Part shown: piece by piece, positions 23,234 through 33,310 of the stretch | Layout of the letters: each line of letters opens with the position of its first letter | How positions within the stretch are numbered: position 1 is the stretch's first letter | DNA from: an uncultured Bacteroidales bacterium | GTDB taxonomy: Bacteria; Bacteroidota; Bacteroidia; Bacteroidales; Paludibacteraceae | Reading direction: 5' to 3' | Assembly (NCBI GenBank): GCA_902778935.1 | Contig: CACYZT010000001.1 | Coordinates: 1 to 64,000, forward strand | DNA length: 64,000 nt | Made by a program: the position numbers and the translations under genes | Notes under the pieces: generated by a model | What the model was told of the DNA's origin: nothing | The model's database searches: none | What the model saw: the letters and a program-made list of their open reading frames with translations, nothing else

Positions 23234-23252
23234 GGCGGAAGTCCTTTATCTT
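23215..23252 (+). terminator. Terminator of trmN6
   Basis: AAAGGACTTC (23215-23224) pairs with GAAGTCCTTT (23238-23247), followed by ATCTTTT. The left arm lies within the coding region and the stop codon is in the loop. Confidence 0.9.
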
Positions 23253-23291
23253 TTGTCTTTGAGCGGCTATGCCGCGGTCTTTGCTCTTTCG

Positions 23292-24815
23292 CTATTTCGC
23301 TACATTGATAGCACGCACCTCACGGATAACCGTCACTTTGACTTGTCCCGGATAGGTCATCTCATCTTGGATGCGCTTTGCCAAATCGAACGAGAGCAAC
23401 TCGGTATCCTTGTCGGAAATCTTGTCTGCGCCTACGATGACACGCAATTCACGACCTGCCTGCAGCGCGTAAGTCTTCACAACGCCAGGGAACGACATAG
23501 CGAGGTTCTCCAGGTCCTTGAGACGCTTCACATAGCTCTCCACGATCTCACGACGTGCACCAGGACGGGCACCTGAGATGGCATCACATGCCTGCACAAT
23601 CGGCGCAATAAGCGACGTCATCTCGCACTCGTCATGGTGAGCACCGACAGCATTGCAGATATCGGGTTTCTCGCCGTATTTCTCACAGAGTTTCATACCG
23701 AGTTCTGCGTGCGGCAGTTCTACATCGTCCTCCGCCACTTTACCAAGGTCATGCAGCAATCCTGCACGCTTGGCAGCTTTCACGTTCAGCCCAAGTTCAC
23801 CCGCCATCGCGGCACACAGATTCGCCGTCTCACGGCTGTGCTGCAGCAAGTTCTGACCGTACGAAGAACGATATTTCATCTTTCCAACCAGACGAACGAG
23901 TTCAGGGTGCAGACCATGGATACCAAGGTCGATAGTGGTTCGTTTGCCCACTTCCACAATCTCGTCTTCCACTTGTTTGGTCACTTTCGCTACCACCTCT
24001 TCGATACGCGCAGGGTGAATTCGTCCGTCCTGAACGAGCTGGTGAAGCGCGAGACGCGCTATCTCACGGCGCACAGGGTCGAAGGCGGAAAGGGTGATTG
24101 CTTCCGGAGTGTCATCCACCACAATCTCCACACCCGTAGCCGCTTCCAGCGCACGGATATTACGTCCCTCACGACCGATGATACGACCTTTGACTTCGTC
24201 ATTCTCGATATGGAAGACCGAAACGGTACTCTCTGCCGCTGTCTCGGACGCTACACGCTGGATGGTCTGAATAATAATTTTCTTGGCCTCTTTGTTCGCC
24301 TCCAGACGAGCATTGTCCATGATCTCATTGACATACGACATAGCGGCTGTCTTGGCTTCGTCTTTGAGGGCCTCCACGAGTTGCACTTTCGCCTCTTCGG
24401 CACTCATTCCACTCAGTTGCTCCAACTGGCGTTCTGCCTGCTGATGCAATTTCTCAATCTCCTGCTGACGATAGTCCAGAGCCTGTTGGCGCTGCTCAAG
24501 CGATTGAGATTTCTGGTTCACTTCGTTGAGGGCTCGTTGAACATCTCCCTGACGTTGGTTCAACTGTTGCTCGCGTTGCTGCAAACGCTGCTCTTGCTGC
24601 TGTATGCGTTTGTCCTGCTCACGTACGGTATTGTCGTGCTCCAGTTTCAGGGCGATAAATTTCTCCTTGGCCTCAACAATCTTGTTTTTCTTTATCACCT
24701 CTGCTTCTTCTTCCGCTTTCTTCATGAGATTAGCGGCGGAAACGCGGGTAATAAGGTAGTAACCTCCGGCTCCAAGCGCCAGACCTACTACGGCACAAAT
24801 AATTGCTGTAATCAT
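23292..24815 (-). CDS. rny: Ribonuclease Y
   Basis: Membrane-anchored endoribonuclease that starts mRNA decay. 507 aa, standard architecture: an N-terminal transmembrane helix (residues ~2-24), a long Gln/Glu-rich coiled coil (~30-145), a KH domain with [19 protein letters not shown] (~205-225), and an HD domain with [12 protein letters not shown] (~350). All key residues are visible. It follows the zapA pair on the same strand, a common neighbourhood in Bacteroidota. Confidence 0.97.
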   Translation of the reverse strand: MITAIICAVVGLALGAGGYYLITRVSAANLMKKAEEEAEVIKKNKIVEAKEKFIALKLEHDNTVREQDKRIQQQEQRLQQREQQLNQRQGDVQRALNEVNQKSQSLEQRQQALDYRQQEIEKLHQQAERQLEQLSGMSAEEAKVQLVEALKDEAKTAAMSYVNEIMDNARLEANKEAKKIIIQTIQRVASETAAESTVSVFHIENDEVKGRIIGREGRNIRALEAATGVEIVVDDTPEAITLSAFDPVRREIARLALHQLVQDGRIHPARIEEVVAKVTKQVEDEIVEVGKRTTIDLGIHGLHPELVRLVGKMKYRSSYGQNLLQHSRETANLCAAMAGELGLNVKAAKRAGLLHDLGKVAEDDVELPHAELGMKLCEKYGEKPDICNAVGAHHDECEMTSLIAPIVQACDAISGARPGARREIVESYVKRLKDLENLAMSFPGVVKTYALQAGRELRVIVGADKISDKDTELLSFDLAKRIQDEMTYPGQVKVTVIREVRAINVAK

Positions 24816-24880
24816 GTATTTATCGTGTTTTTAATTAATTGGTTTAACTCTTATAGTTCTTATCTCGTAAACTTGAACGA

Positions 24881-25168
24881 TTACTTAAGAACTTCATTCA
24901 GTAATTCATTCAGTTTCTTCATTTCTTTCTCCACAGGCGCGAAACTCTTCTCACGCACATCCGACTCCAGCGATACCGCTACCTCCAGCGCCGTGTACAT
25001 CCATAACTGCTCTGCCGATGCTTTGGGCAGCAGTTTAAGATAATACTGGTAGCGGCGGTTGAGCAACTCCGCAGCCTTGCGGTAGTTCGGTTCCTGCTCA
25101 CGCGGCACATCCAGTCCGACTGTATGCGCATCCAAATGGAGGTTGATATGTTGCTTGTCCAAACTCAT
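24881..25168 (-). CDS. zapA: Cell division protein ZapA
   Basis: 95 aa, cytoplasmic. ZapA binds FtsZ filaments and promotes Z-ring bundling. The N-terminal globular part has the family pattern NLHLDAHTVGLDVPREQEPNYR, and the C-terminal half is a coiled coil. Position between a small coiled-coil gene and rny supports the call. It ends 65 nt before the rny ATG. Confidence 0.88.
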   Translation of the reverse strand: MSLDKQHINLHLDAHTVGLDVPREQEPNYRKAAELLNRRYQYYLKLLPKASAEQLWMYTALEVAVSLESDVREKSFAPVEKEMKKLNELLNEVLK

Positions 25169-25174
25169 TTTTTC

Positions 25175-25209
25175 TTTCAGGCGAAGCGGTCTTACAGGCG
25201 AAGCAGGTC
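25175..25209. repeat. GACCG hairpin repeat (two units) between zapA and its partner
   Basis: In minus orientation: GACCTGCTTCGCCTGTAA (25209-25192) then a GACCGCTTCGCCTG unit (25191-25175). It fills the gap and reaches into the stop codon of the upstream coiled-coil gene. A further ACGCC/GGCGT hairpin lies at 25210-25225, in the 3' coding end. Confidence 0.75.
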
Positions 25210-25483
25210 AACGCCGCAAGGCGTTAATCGCTCTATCCACCTGTGCGATAAGCGCATTGATTCGCTTCGTAGCCTCTTCAGCCGTCTCTGCCGAACTCAT
25301 CGCGTTAGCCGTCGCCAAACGGCGGTTTTTCTGCTGCAACTCCAGCAATTCGCTATGCGTTCGTATCAGTTCCTGACGTTGACTCTCGATGTCCTCACGC
25401 AAAGCCGCATTCTCCTGCTGCAACGCCGCATAGCGCTCCAGTAAAGTGTGCAAATTCTGCGAAAGTTCATCTAATGCCTGCAT
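25208..25483 (-). CDS. ZapB-like coiled-coil protein
   Basis: 91 aa, predicted as one continuous coiled coil (ALQQENAALREDIESQRQEL and similar heptads). It lacks other domains. Its place directly before zapA suggests a division-associated partner comparable to ZapB, but sequence alone cannot prove homology. The stop codon overlaps a GACCG repeat unit. Confidence 0.7.
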   Translation of the reverse strand: MQALDELSQNLHTLLERYAALQQENAALREDIESQRQELIRTHSELLELQQKNRRLATANAMSSAETAEEATKRINALIAQVDRAINALRR

Positions 25484-25510
25484 GGATTTCCGGGTGTCGA
25501 GCCACTCGAC

Positions 25511-26722
25511 TTAGAAACTATATCCTACACCGAGACCGATGATGCCCTTGAACTGCACGCGCTCTTTTTCAACGGGATTACCGCCTTCCTCGGCAGCGAT
25601 CAGCGTGCCCGGATAGTACTTGAGGCTCGTTTGAAGCGTTACCTGCAGGCACTTGAGGAACTGATAGCTAAGCGCCACATCCCAATCTACATCAAAATGA
25701 CCAAAATAGCGGTTGTTGTTCGAATAGTCGAAATAATAGCCCGCTGCATTATAATCGTCCCTGTCTTTACCGGGGTTATTCTCCAGCCATTTCTCATACA
25801 CATTGAATCCCTTGCCTTGGTACGGGGTGAAGAGAGCCAGCGTCGTGCTGAGCTTGAAATCCTTGTAGGCATATGCGATAGAGCCCTTGAAGCTCAAACC
25901 GAACTCGGCACGGGCATTGCGGTATAACTTGTCACCGTTCTCGTCATACTTGTTCGTTCCGTGCTTATCCTGAAGCATACTGCGCAAGTCCTCATGTTTG
26001 TCCATCAGCTCCTGATAAACAGCCTGTGTCCAGTCGGCTTCCGTCTGCGAGGTGTTGCCTGCCAGCCACATCTCTTTCGTATAACGTTCATTCCATGTAT
26101 TTCCGGTGTACGCAGTCGTAATACGCCCGGCGATCGGAGACAGATAAACGGAGAAGTCCGCACCGTTCACGCTGTGCTTGTAGTCGATACCGACAGAGAT
26201 ATCGGTATAAGAAGGCGCCAGCCATTTGGAAACGATCGGATTATAGCCGTCCTGATATTGACGACCCAGCGCATACTGGCTCTGGAACGAACCGAGAACA
26301 GTCAGGTAGAAATCCTTATGGAACTCCCATCCGAATTTCGTAGCGAGTTTGATATTATCGCTGGATTTCTGGAACGGGTCCTCTTTCTGCTGAATCCACG
26401 TCAATCCAAAATCGGTGTCGAAATTCGTCTCCCATGCAATCGCATTCTTATGATAAAGTAAATGCAACTTGGCATATGCTATACCGTTCACATTATTCTT
26501 ACCGCCGGCTGTCCAGTTCACGAGCCCGGTAGCAGCGGCATTCAAACCGACTGTTCCATCGAATTTCCATGCCTTCTCTGCATTCTCCAGTTTCTTCAAA
26601 TCATCACCGGCTTTCGCAGCTGCTTCCGCGTTACCCGTTACTTTAGCCTTATCCACCTCTTGAGCGGTCATAGTGAGCGCAGCCAGAAGGCATAGCGCTA
26701 CAGATAAAAATTGTTTTTGCAT
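25511..26722 (-). CDS. DUF3078 outer-membrane protein
   Basis: About 403 aa from MQKQFLSVALCLLAALTMTA (signal peptide). The mature protein has alternating beta-strand pattern with aromatic girdles and ends GIIGLGVGYSF, a proper terminal barrel strand. The WTAGGKNNVNG motif near residue 80 is typical of DUF3078 proteins of Bacteroidota. A porin-like role is inferred. ATG at 26722 is chosen over 26731 because the signal peptide begins there. A paralogous family member lies at 44301-45467. Confidence 0.85.
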   Translation of the reverse strand: MQKQFLSVALCLLAALTMTAQEVDKAKVTGNAEAAAKAGDDLKKLENAEKAWKFDGTVGLNAAATGLVNWTAGGKNNVNGIAYAKLHLLYHKNAIAWETNFDTDFGLTWIQQKEDPFQKSSDNIKLATKFGWEFHKDFYLTVLGSFQSQYALGRQYQDGYNPIVSKWLAPSYTDISVGIDYKHSVNGADFSVYLSPIAGRITTAYTGNTWNERYTKEMWLAGNTSQTEADWTQAVYQELMDKHEDLRSMLQDKHGTNKYDENGDKLYRNARAEFGLSFKGSIAYAYKDFKLSTTLALFTPYQGKGFNVYEKWLENNPGKDRDDYNAAGYYFDYSNNNRYFGHFDVDWDVALSYQFLKCLQVTLQTSLKYYPGTLIAAEEGGNPVEKERVQFKGIIGLGVGYSF

Positions 26723-26806
26723 TGTATTCAAAAAATTGTTTGTTATACGTATGTTTGTTAATGTTTGTTTTGTCTATTATTTGTTCGGTTTTACTAAAAA
26801 ACCGCA

Positions 26807-26837
26807 CAAAGGTACAAAAAATTTCTCAAATATGCAA
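26807..26837 (-). promoter_or_regulatory. Promoter of the DUF3078 gene
   Basis: TTGC at 26837-26834 and TACCTTTG at 26814-26807, canonical spacing; leader about 80 nt. Confidence 0.85.
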
Positions 26838-26931
26838 ATAAATATTGTTCGCACGCGTAGTTTTTTGATAAAAACGTCAATTTTTACACATATTTTATAA
26901 ATATATACACAATTATTTGCTAAAAAAGTAG

Positions 26932-26939
26932 TAATTTTG
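26932..26939 (+). promoter_or_regulatory. -7 box upstream of the Big_2 surface protein gene
   Basis: GTAG followed by TAATTTTG, a good Bacteroidota -7 element. The -33 TTG is not at the expected place. It lies about 155 nt before the ATG at 27094. Confidence 0.6.
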
Positions 26940-26995
26940 CAGCGTGAATTAATATCCGGAAATGTGGCCGATACGTTTTGCAAAGGTATGCTCGA

Positions 26996-27028
26996 CTCAA
27001 CACCGAGTCAATACCGAGTCAATACCGT
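26996..27028 (+). repeat. 11-bp tandem array, site 3 (three units)
   Basis: CTCAACACCGA, GTCAATACCGA, GTCAATACCGT in phase, within the leader of the surface protein gene and 57 nt after the -7 box. Confidence 0.85.
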
Positions 27029-27078
27029 ATCCCACACCACCCTATATATACTATGTATATATCCCGTGATTTTGAAAA
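27024..27078 (+). repeat. 55-bp dispersed repeat, copy 1
   Basis: 48 of 55 positions match the reverse complement of 49101-49155. It starts at the end of array site 3, contains the AT palindrome TATATATAC/GTATATAT and ends in CCCGTGATTTTGAAAA, 15 nt before the ATG. Confidence 0.9.
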
Positions 27079-27093
27079 TAAACAAACAAAAAT

Positions 27094-30000
27094 ATGAGAA
27101 ACATTCTTAAAAAATCGTTATTCTTCACTATTGGTTGCCTTTTGGCAAGTGTAGTATGGGCTGTAGAACCAACTCTATCAATCAACGAAAGCAGTCAAGG
27201 TTCGACAAGTTATCTAAAGGCCTATACCACAGAAGGTATTACGCTTTCATCCTCTGCCAGTTTTAGCAGCGGTGCGGTACAATTAGGCAACACACCGAAT
27301 GCGTATGACCAGCACTATATTGAAGTGCTGGCTGCTAACAATACGATTGATAGTGTTAGTTTCCTCATTTCCGGTAATGGGTCGAATAAATCCATCCAAG
27401 CACCTGTTTTCGGATGGGCGCAGACCGCAACATCAAATACTGCAGACACTTATCGTATTTTGGATGCAGTTACGGTGACAGCTAACTCCTATTCAGCAGC
27501 TAAGTGGTTCACTTACAAATTTAACGGTTCCAACGTAAAATGTGTGCGCATATACCGTTCCACGAAGAATATAAGTTCCGTTAATCCTGCTTATACCGGT
27601 ACCAGCACAGCTCTTGGTTCTGGTCAAACTATTAAGGTTTATGGCCTTAAAATCTGGTTAGCTGGTGGCGGCGGAGGAGGCGGCGATGTCGCTGTAACTG
27701 GCGTATCGCTTAACAAAACCACCACATCCATCCAAGTCGGGGCTTCGGAGCAACTGACGGCTACCGTTGAACCAAATAACGCCACCAACAAAGCCGTTAA
27801 TTGGTCCAGCAACTCTCCTTCCGTTGCTACCGTGGATAATAGCGGAAATGTGACGGCTGTTGCCGAAGGAACGGCTACTATTACCGTTACCACCCAGGAT
27901 GGCAACAAAACCGCTACGTGTACCGTTACTGTCACTCCCGCTTCGAGCGATCCCGTAGCCGTTACTGGCGTGTCGCTCAACAAAACAAGTACCACCCTGA
28001 CAGTAGGCGGTTCGGAGACTTTGACGGCAACCGTTCAACCTTCGAACGCCACCAACAAAGCCGTTAATTGGTCCAGCAACCCTACTTCCGTTGCTACCGT
28101 GGATAGTAACGGAAAAGTGACAGCCGTTGGCGAAGGAACAGCTACGATTACCGTTACCACCCAGGATGGCAACAAAACAGCCACTTGTACCGTAACCGTA
28201 AATGCTGCTCCGCCTACTCCTCCTACGCCTCCCACAACGCTTTCGCTCCACTTGCCGGAAGTATATGAAGCTTCTTCAGCTGCCGGCGGTTACAATACAC
28301 CTCTGGCCGTGTATGGCGGACGCGAATATGAAGTTTATTACATCAACCGAGATGCAAGCGGTAAATTGCTCTCTATTGCTACCAGCAATGTGGATAAAGC
28401 AGGAAATATATGCGATGACAGCCAATCGACCGACAAAACGACCGTTACCAAAGACGGTTGGGCAAAAATCAGCGCAAGTAACGGTACCGGTGGCGACCAG
28501 AATGCAGCAGCACAGGCCGAATACCAGACATCGCTCAGAAGCGTGAAGTTCAATAACAACTCTCACGAATTAGTCATGCATATCCAAGGATATGACGAGT
28601 TCAGTTTCTACGGAAAGGACAATAATACGACAGCAAGCAAGAATAAGATGTTTGAGGTCTATATCGACAATGTCAAACAATACTATACACCTGCCGACTA
28701 CTCTATCCATCGTTTCCCCATCACAACCGGAGAGCATTTGATTCGTATTACAGCCATCGGTGGTAGCGACAGCAAACTGTGCGCTTTCTCGCTCCGCGTT
28801 TCGCAGGAACCGAGAGCAAAATGGCTCGATGGTAACGATTCCACGCAAATCATTTACCAGACGCAAGAGATGGACCCGATTATCTATTATACAAAGTATA
28901 ATAACATCGCCGGCGCAGAGACCGTTCTGGAATGGGTAGGCACACCGGCCAATGGTATCTCGCTCGCCAAGACTCACGGCGATGCCTTAGGCGACACATT
29001 GGCTATCAGCGGTACTGCTAACTGCCAATGCGGTGTGTACCATTACAACGTAGTCAGCAAATACAATGGTAATCCGACCCGAACCATCCCAGGCACACTG
29101 CGTGTGGCTACATCGCTTCGTCCTTCTTCACGCGACTCAGTCTTCGAAGCTTTCAAAGGCGAAGAAATCGATGAGATTGCATTCACTTATACGGCGTTGA
29201 GCGAGGACTCCGTAAAATTGACTTGGAAAACCGCAGCACCCGCAGGCATCACAGGCCACGGCGTTTCGGGCACTAAGAAATACGTCATCAGCGGTACGCC
29301 AAGCGTTACCGGAGACTATGAGTTCACCGTCAGCATAGGCGGTGGTGAGACCGTCTTCAAAGGACTGCTGAAGATAACCGAAGTGGATTTCGGCAACAAT
29401 CCTGTCATGTATCTGTACAAGAACAGTCTGGCGTACGAGAACGACGGCGTGTACCAATATCTCAAGAGTTCCGAAGGCGGTAGCGTGAACCTTATTCCCC
29501 GCAAGGCCAAAGAGAGCGGAGCTCGCGAACCATACAACTACAGCAGTTATAAATGGGTTCTTATCTCCGAAGATGTGGACGCCGACAATGCGGAGATCTT
29601 GGCTATCGTTCGCAACAATGCCTCCAACCTGCCGGTACTGAATATGAAAAGCTTCAGTTACGCAGAAGGTCGTCTGGGTTGGGGAGAACCGAACAACGGT
29701 AGTATCGACAGCACAACGAATAACGGATGTAACATCTATGTCGAGCAACCTACCCACCCGATTTTCAAAGACATAACCGCTACGGGCGGAAAGATACAAG
29801 TGCTCAACAAAGTAAGCAAACGAGGCGTTATGCCGATTGATATCAATAACTGCCCGGGGTCGTTCTGTCTGGCTACCGCTTACACGCGTAATATCGAGGA
29901 TTACTACACCGACGGCGAAAAGCAGACTATTATTCACGAGGTTCCTGTGGGATTAAACGGCAGAACCAAGAACTATATCTGCTTCCCGCTCGCGAACACC

Positions 30001-30534
30001 AAGGATAACCTGACGAGCAATGGAAAGAAACTGCTTCGTAACATCGTTAACTACCTCTTGGGCACAACCCATTTCTCCGGTCTGCCGGAACTGAAGATGA
30101 CAGGTTTTAGCGTGGCGGGTTACACGGCATCGATTAATCAGGAGGAGAACCTGATTGAACTCAACCTGACGCTTGACCAGTTTGATGCAGCAGATAGTCT
30201 GCGTGCCGTTAAACCGGTTATCACCTTGGCGGACGGAAAGACACATGTCATTCCTGGAGCAGACGAAGAGCTCGACCTGCGCTACACCACTTTCCTGCCG
30301 AAGACGTTCGTCGTAACCGATTATATCAACCGCCGTGCGTACTCCTTCTTCGTGAATATCACTCGCCCGGAAGGCATTGACGAGGTATATGAAGTCGGAC
30401 AATGGGTGAACGTATTTGATATCTACGGACGTAAGATTGCGACCACCAACGAGGATATCTATTCCATGGACCTGCCACGAGGCATGTATATCATCGTGAC
30501 TGAGAAGGGACAAAGCATCAAACTGATGAAATAA
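27094..30534 (+). CDS. Secreted surface protein with two Big_2 domains and T9SS sorting tail
   Basis: 1146 aa. Signal peptide ([23 protein letters not shown]), an N-terminal beta-rich domain, a glycine linker (GGGGGG), two bacterial Ig-like Big_2 domains (residues ~200-285 and ~290-370) with the pattern GVSLNKT...[12 protein letters not shown], further beta-rich domains, and a C-terminal type IX sorting-like end: [10 protein letters not shown], then LPRGMYII and IKLMK. Predicted to be exported by T9SS to the cell surface. The two Big_2 segments are near duplicates at DNA level. Its stop shares one base with the queF start. Function is unknown. Confidence 0.88.
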   Translation: MRNILKKSLFFTIGCLLASVVWAVEPTLSINESSQGSTSYLKAYTTEGITLSSSASFSSGAVQLGNTPNAYDQHYIEVLAANNTIDSVSFLISGNGSNKSIQAPVFGWAQTATSNTADTYRILDAVTVTANSYSAAKWFTYKFNGSNVKCVRIYRSTKNISSVNPAYTGTSTALGSGQTIKVYGLKIWLAGGGGGGGDVAVTGVSLNKTTTSIQVGASEQLTATVEPNNATNKAVNWSSNSPSVATVDNSGNVTAVAEGTATITVTTQDGNKTATCTVTVTPASSDPVAVTGVSLNKTSTTLTVGGSETLTATVQPSNATNKAVNWSSNPTSVATVDSNGKVTAVGEGTATITVTTQDGNKTATCTVTVNAAPPTPPTPPTTLSLHLPEVYEASSAAGGYNTPLAVYGGREYEVYYINRDASGKLLSIATSNVDKAGNICDDSQSTDKTTVTKDGWAKISASNGTGGDQNAAAQAEYQTSLRSVKFNNNSHELVMHIQGYDEFSFYGKDNNTTASKNKMFEVYIDNVKQYYTPADYSIHRFPITTGEHLIRITAIGGSDSKLCAFSLRVSQEPRAKWLDGNDSTQIIYQTQEMDPIIYYTKYNNIAGAETVLEWVGTPANGISLAKTHGDALGDTLAISGTANCQCGVYHYNVVSKYNGNPTRTIPGTLRVATSLRPSSRDSVFEAFKGEEIDEIAFTYTALSEDSVKLTWKTAAPAGITGHGVSGTKKYVISGTPSVTGDYEFTVSIGGGETVFKGLLKITEVDFGNNPVMYLYKNSLAYENDGVYQYLKSSEGGSVNLIPRKAKESGAREPYNYSSYKWVLISEDVDADNAEILAIVRNNASNLPVLNMKSFSYAEGRLGWGEPNNGSIDSTTNNGCNIYVEQPTHPIFKDITATGGKIQVLNKVSKRGVMPIDINNCPGSFCLATAYTRNIEDYYTDGEKQTIIHEVPVGLNGRTKNYICFPLANTKDNLTSNGKKLLRNIVNYLLGTTHFSGLPELKMTGFSVAGYTASINQEENLIELNLTLDQFDAADSLRAVKPVITLADGKTHVIPGADEELDLRYTTFLPKTFVVTDYINRRAYSFFVNITRPEGIDEVYEVGQWVNVFDIYGRKIATTNEDIYSMDLPRGMYIIVTEKGQSIKLMK
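27695..28200 (+). repeat. Tandem duplication encoding the two Big_2 domains
   Basis: About 240-bp segments at 27695-27935 and 27964-28200 are highly similar, with long identical blocks around the AVNWSS and [12 protein letters not shown] codons. Confidence 0.85.
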
Positions 30535-31010
30535 TGAGGACGGACAAGGAACTGGAAGGCGTGACGCTCTTAGGTAACCAGCACACGCAGTATAGCGACA
30601 ACTACAACCCCGCGGTGCTTGAGACATTCGAGAACAAGCACCCCGAGAACGAGTACCTCGTGACTTTCAATTGTCCCGAGTTCACTACGCTCTGCCCGAA
30701 AACAGGACAGCCGGACTTTGGACATTTATACATCAGTTACATCCCGCGCGAACGGATGGTAGAGAGCAAATCGCTCAAACTGTACCTCTTCTCATTCCGC
30801 AACCACGGCGATTTCCACGAGGACTGCGTGAACATCATTATGAAGGACCTTGTAGCACTCATGGACCCGAAATACTTAGAGGTAACGGGGTGGTTCATGC
30901 CCCGCGGTGGTATCAGCATCTACCCCTTTGCCAACTATGCGGACGCCGAACACCAGGAATTGAAGGCACTGCGTCTGCGTGAACAATTTAGTAAGGCTTA
31001 TGAAAGATAG
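30534..31010 (+). CDS. queF: NADPH-dependent 7-cyano-7-deazaguanine reductase
   Basis: Reduces preQ0 to preQ1, the last step before queuine insertion in tRNA. 158 aa, the short single-domain (YkvM-type) QueF. The nucleophile Cys54 lies in [13 protein letters not shown] and Asp61 in the same stretch. ATG at 30534 overlaps the stop of the surface protein gene (TAATG). The frames of queF and queC overlap by 11 nt. It is first of a queF-C-D-E set. Confidence 0.97.
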   Translation: MRTDKELEGVTLLGNQHTQYSDNYNPAVLETFENKHPENEYLVTFNCPEFTTLCPKTGQPDFGHLYISYIPRERMVESKSLKLYLFSFRNHGDFHEDCVNIIMKDLVALMDPKYLEVTGWFMPRGGISIYPFANYADAEHQELKALRLREQFSKAYER

Positions 31011-31653
31011 TTTAATCGTTTTATCGGGTGGTCTGGACTCCACGACGATGCTCTACGAGTATCAGCACCGCATCGGAATGGCTCTCTCATTCCATTACGG
31101 CAGTAACCATAATGACAACGAGTTAGCATTTGCCAAACTCCATTGCGACCGGCTGGGTATACCGCACATGACCATTCGTCTGCCGTTTATCAAGCAGTTC
31201 TTCAAGTCTTCGCTTCTCGAGGGCGCGGACGCTATTCCGGAGGGTAACTACGATGAAGAGAACATGAAGTCCACCGTTGTGCCTTTCCGTAACGGTATTA
31301 TGCTGTCTATAGCAGCAGGTATAGCGGAGAACAACAAACTGCAATACGTCATGCTTGCTAACCATGCCGGAGACCACGCTATCTATCCGGATTGCAGGCC
31401 CGAGTTCGTCGAGGCAATGAACAATGCTATTCATTTCGGCACATGGAACGGTGTGCAACTCCTCACGCCCTATACCCATCTCACGAAGGCAGAGATAGCC
31501 TCCAAAGGTAAGGAACTGAACATCAACTACGCCGAGACATGGAGCTGCTACAAAGGCGGCGAACACCACTGTGGCGTCTGTGGCACCTGTCGCGAACGCA
31601 AACAAGCCCTCGCCCAAGCCGGAATTGAAGATAAGACGATTTACGAGAAGTAA
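31000..31653 (+). CDS. queC: 7-cyano-7-deazaguanine synthase
   Basis: ATP-dependent conversion of 7-carboxy-7-deazaguanine to preQ0. About 217 aa from [15 protein letters not shown], whose SGGLDST is the PP-loop. The zinc site near the C-terminus is [19 protein letters not shown]. The frame opens 21 nt earlier inside queF, but the Met at 31000 fits the family N-terminus. The stop codon is the first base triplet of a TAAATTG repeat array. Confidence 0.97.
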   Translation: MKDSLIVLSGGLDSTTMLYEYQHRIGMALSFHYGSNHNDNELAFAKLHCDRLGIPHMTIRLPFIKQFFKSSLLEGADAIPEGNYDEENMKSTVVPFRNGIMLSIAAGIAENNKLQYVMLANHAGDHAIYPDCRPEFVEAMNNAIHFGTWNGVQLLTPYTHLTKAEIASKGKELNINYAETWSCYKGGEHHCGVCGTCRERKQALAQAGIEDKTIYEK

Positions 31654-31672
31654 ATTGTAAATTGTCAAATTG
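31651..31672. repeat. 7-8-bp tandem array (TAAATTG) between queC and queD
   Basis: TAAATTG, TAAATTG, TCAAATTG, then TAAATAT. It begins exactly at the queC stop codon and fills the 30-nt gap. Confidence 0.75.
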
Positions 31673-31683
31673 TAAATATTTTT

Positions 31684-32016
31684 ATGTACTACGTTCAAAA
31701 AACAATAGAGATTTCAGCGGCGCACAACTTAATGCTGTCGTACGAAAGCAAATGTGAGGAACTGCACGGCCATAACTGGATTATTGTCGTTTACTGCAAG
31801 GCGAAAGAACTGAACGCCGACGGAATGGTGACCGACTTCACGCACATCAAACGGATTGTGAAGGATACCTTTGACCACAAGTATATCAACGAAGTGCTCG
31901 ATGTCAATCCTTCAGCAGAGAACATGGCGAAATGGATTTGTGACCATATCGAGAATTGCTACAAAGTCTCCGTCCAAGAATCCGAAGGCAACGTAGCGAT
32001 ATACGAAAAAGACTAG
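31684..32016 (+). CDS. queD: 6-carboxy-5,6,7,8-tetrahydropterin synthase
   Basis: Converts dihydroneopterin triphosphate to 6-carboxytetrahydropterin, the first committed queuosine step. 110 aa, PTPS fold. Zinc ligands His14, His28 and His30 (HGHNW) and the catalytic Cys24 (KCEELHGH) are visible, as is the acidic pocket near EKD. Its TAG stop overlaps the GTG start of queE (TAGTG). Confidence 0.96.
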   Translation: MYYVQKTIEISAAHNLMLSYESKCEELHGHNWIIVVYCKAKELNADGMVTDFTHIKRIVKDTFDHKYINEVLDVNPSAENMAKWICDHIENCYKVSVQESEGNVAIYEKD

Positions 32017-32672
32017 TGTATCGCGTCAACGAAATATTCTTTACCTTGCAGGGTGAAGGTGCGCACAGCGGAATTCCCGCTGTGTTTGTTCGTTTTAGCG
32101 GATGTAACCTGCGCTGCCCGTGGTGTGATACGGATTTCCATGAGTTCCAAGAGATGTCCGCCGAGCAAATCGTAAGCACAATGTTAGAGCTGTACGACAC
32201 ACCTAATGAGCGACGGAAGATGTGTGTGCTCACAGGCGGAGAACCAAGCCTGCAGGTGGACCAACCGCTCATTGACGCTCTGCACAAAGCCGGTTTCTAT
32301 ATCTGCATCGAGACCAACGGCACCCATGCCCTTCCGGAAGGAATAGACTGGATTACCTGCTCCCCGAAAGAGAGCTCAATCACAAATCACAAATCACAAA
32401 TCACAAATCCTCATCCACTTGCTTTGAAGAAAGTGAATGAGGTAAAAGTCGTCTTCACCGGCACGTACGACCCGGAGATTTGGCGCACCCAATTGGAAGC
32501 TGAGCACTGGATGCTGCAACCCTTGCGATATACAGGTGAATGGCTGATAGAGAATGTCGATTCATGGGAAGACGACCGCAACGACAATCTCGATGACACC
32601 GTCCGTTACATCCTCGCCCACCCCTTCTGGCGCCTCTCCGTCCAGCTCCACAAAATAGCAGGCCTCCGCTAA
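32016..32672 (+). CDS. queE: 7-carboxy-7-deazaguanine synthase (radical SAM)
   Basis: Radical-SAM ring contraction of 6-carboxytetrahydropterin. GTG at 32016 gives the family N-terminus VYRVNEIFFTLQGEGAHSG; the longer frame from 31956 only overlaps queD. The [4Fe-4S] motif is GCNLRCPWCDTDF (CX3CX2C). About 218 aa. Residues ~122-132 (ITNHKSQITN) come from a 7-bp repeat, ATCACAA, a lengthening of the loop after TCSPKES. Confidence 0.96.
   Translation: MYRVNEIFFTLQGEGAHSGIPAVFVRFSGCNLRCPWCDTDFHEFQEMSAEQIVSTMLELYDTPNERRKMCVLTGGEPSLQVDQPLIDALHKAGFYICIETNGTHALPEGIDWITCSPKESSITNHKSQITNPHPLALKKVNEVKVVFTGTYDPEIWRTQLEAEHWMLQPLRYTGEWLIENVDSWEDDRNDNLDDTVRYILAHPFWRLSVQLHKIAGLR
32379..32406. repeat. 7-bp tandem array inside queE
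   Basis: Four perfect copies of ATCACAA followed by ATCCTCA. The encoded peptide resembles the one from the barrel-gene array at 15732 (SNSKSQISN versus TNHKSQITN). Confidence 0.9.
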
Positions 32673-32759
32673 GAAGCCTGCAAACCTTCCTTCATTATTC
32701 CTATCCCCTTTTATCTTTTCCTTCTTTGGGGCTCGGATTTTGGCGGTAGTCATCCTTCG

Positions 32760-33060
32760 CTGTCCGCCCTCTGCGTGCGGACAATTCGTCCTTGCGTCCG
32801 TCACTTTGTCTATTGTTCCGGAATCATATTCCGGTTCCATCATTAGGCAGCTCGCTGCATCATTCATCATTAAGCAAGCTCTGCTTGCATCATTCCCTCC
32901 CTCCCACACGTGGCTACGAATGTTTTTTATGTTTATGTCCTTTGGACAGCAGTTACATCCTTTGGATGTGAGGTGTAGCCGCAAGGGCTACCGTAAAGTT
33001 TTCTTTTAAGGGAGCATCTTGTGGGTGCACCTCGTAAGCACCGCAGGTGCACTGCTGTCT
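32760..33060. repeat. Non-coding stretch of chained short palindromes
   Basis: No convincing gene lies between 32673 and 33411. The first part is a chain of small inverted repeats: GTCCGC/GCGGAC, CCGGAAT/ATTCCGG, GCAGC/GCTGC, GCAAGC/GCTTGC (with CATCATT between), GTCC/GGAC, ACATCC/GGATGT, GTAGCC/GGCTAC, and GTGCACCT/AGGTGCAC. A second copy of the CATCATT-GCAAGC block is at 33316-33345. Confidence 0.65.
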
Positions 33061-33126
33061 AAAGGGGTTTATCTTGGTTTATTTTCTTTTTCAGTGGACA
33101 CTACTGATGATTTTTTTTCAAAACAT

Positions 33127-33157
33127 TTGCAAATATACCGAAAAAGTTGTAATTTTG
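33127..33157 (+). promoter_or_regulatory. Promoter of orphan repeat transcript B
   Basis: TTGC at 33127-33130 and TAATTTTG at 33150-33157 with the 20-nt distance. It drives no recognisable gene. Confidence 0.75.
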
Positions 33158-33162
33158 CACCG

Positions 33163-33310
33163 ATTTTCGGTCGAATCCCGACAGTCGACCGACAGTCAAC
33201 CGACAGTCGTACACGAGGTCACTATGACGTTTTCTTCTTTGTTTTACAGGCGAATATTATTCGCCGCTCCATAAAAAAACAAGCGGGCACTCCCTGAGTA
33301 CCCGCCTGCT
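33163..33310 (+). ncRNA. Orphan promoter-array-hairpin transcript B (putative)
   Basis: From the predicted start to a terminator-like hairpin (GCGGGCACTC with GAGTACCCGC, then CTTCTTT) this is ~145 nt. It contains an 11-bp array (33178-33210) and a GGCGAAT/ATTCGCC hairpin near 33250. The longest frame from an ATG is 16 codons (MTFSSLFYRRILFAAP). Same design as 19450-19605. Confidence 0.45.
33178..33210 (+). repeat. 11-bp tandem array, site 4 (three units)
   Basis: CCGACAGTCGA, CCGACAGTCAA, CCGACAGTCGT in phase. The preceding 11-mer TCGGTCGAATC aligns with TCGGACCAATC before site 2. Confidence 0.95.

Noticed and set aside
32562-32984. 140-aa minus-strand frame
   Set aside because: It crosses the queE 3' end and a chain of palindromes; no start signal, no family pattern and composition unlike neighbours.
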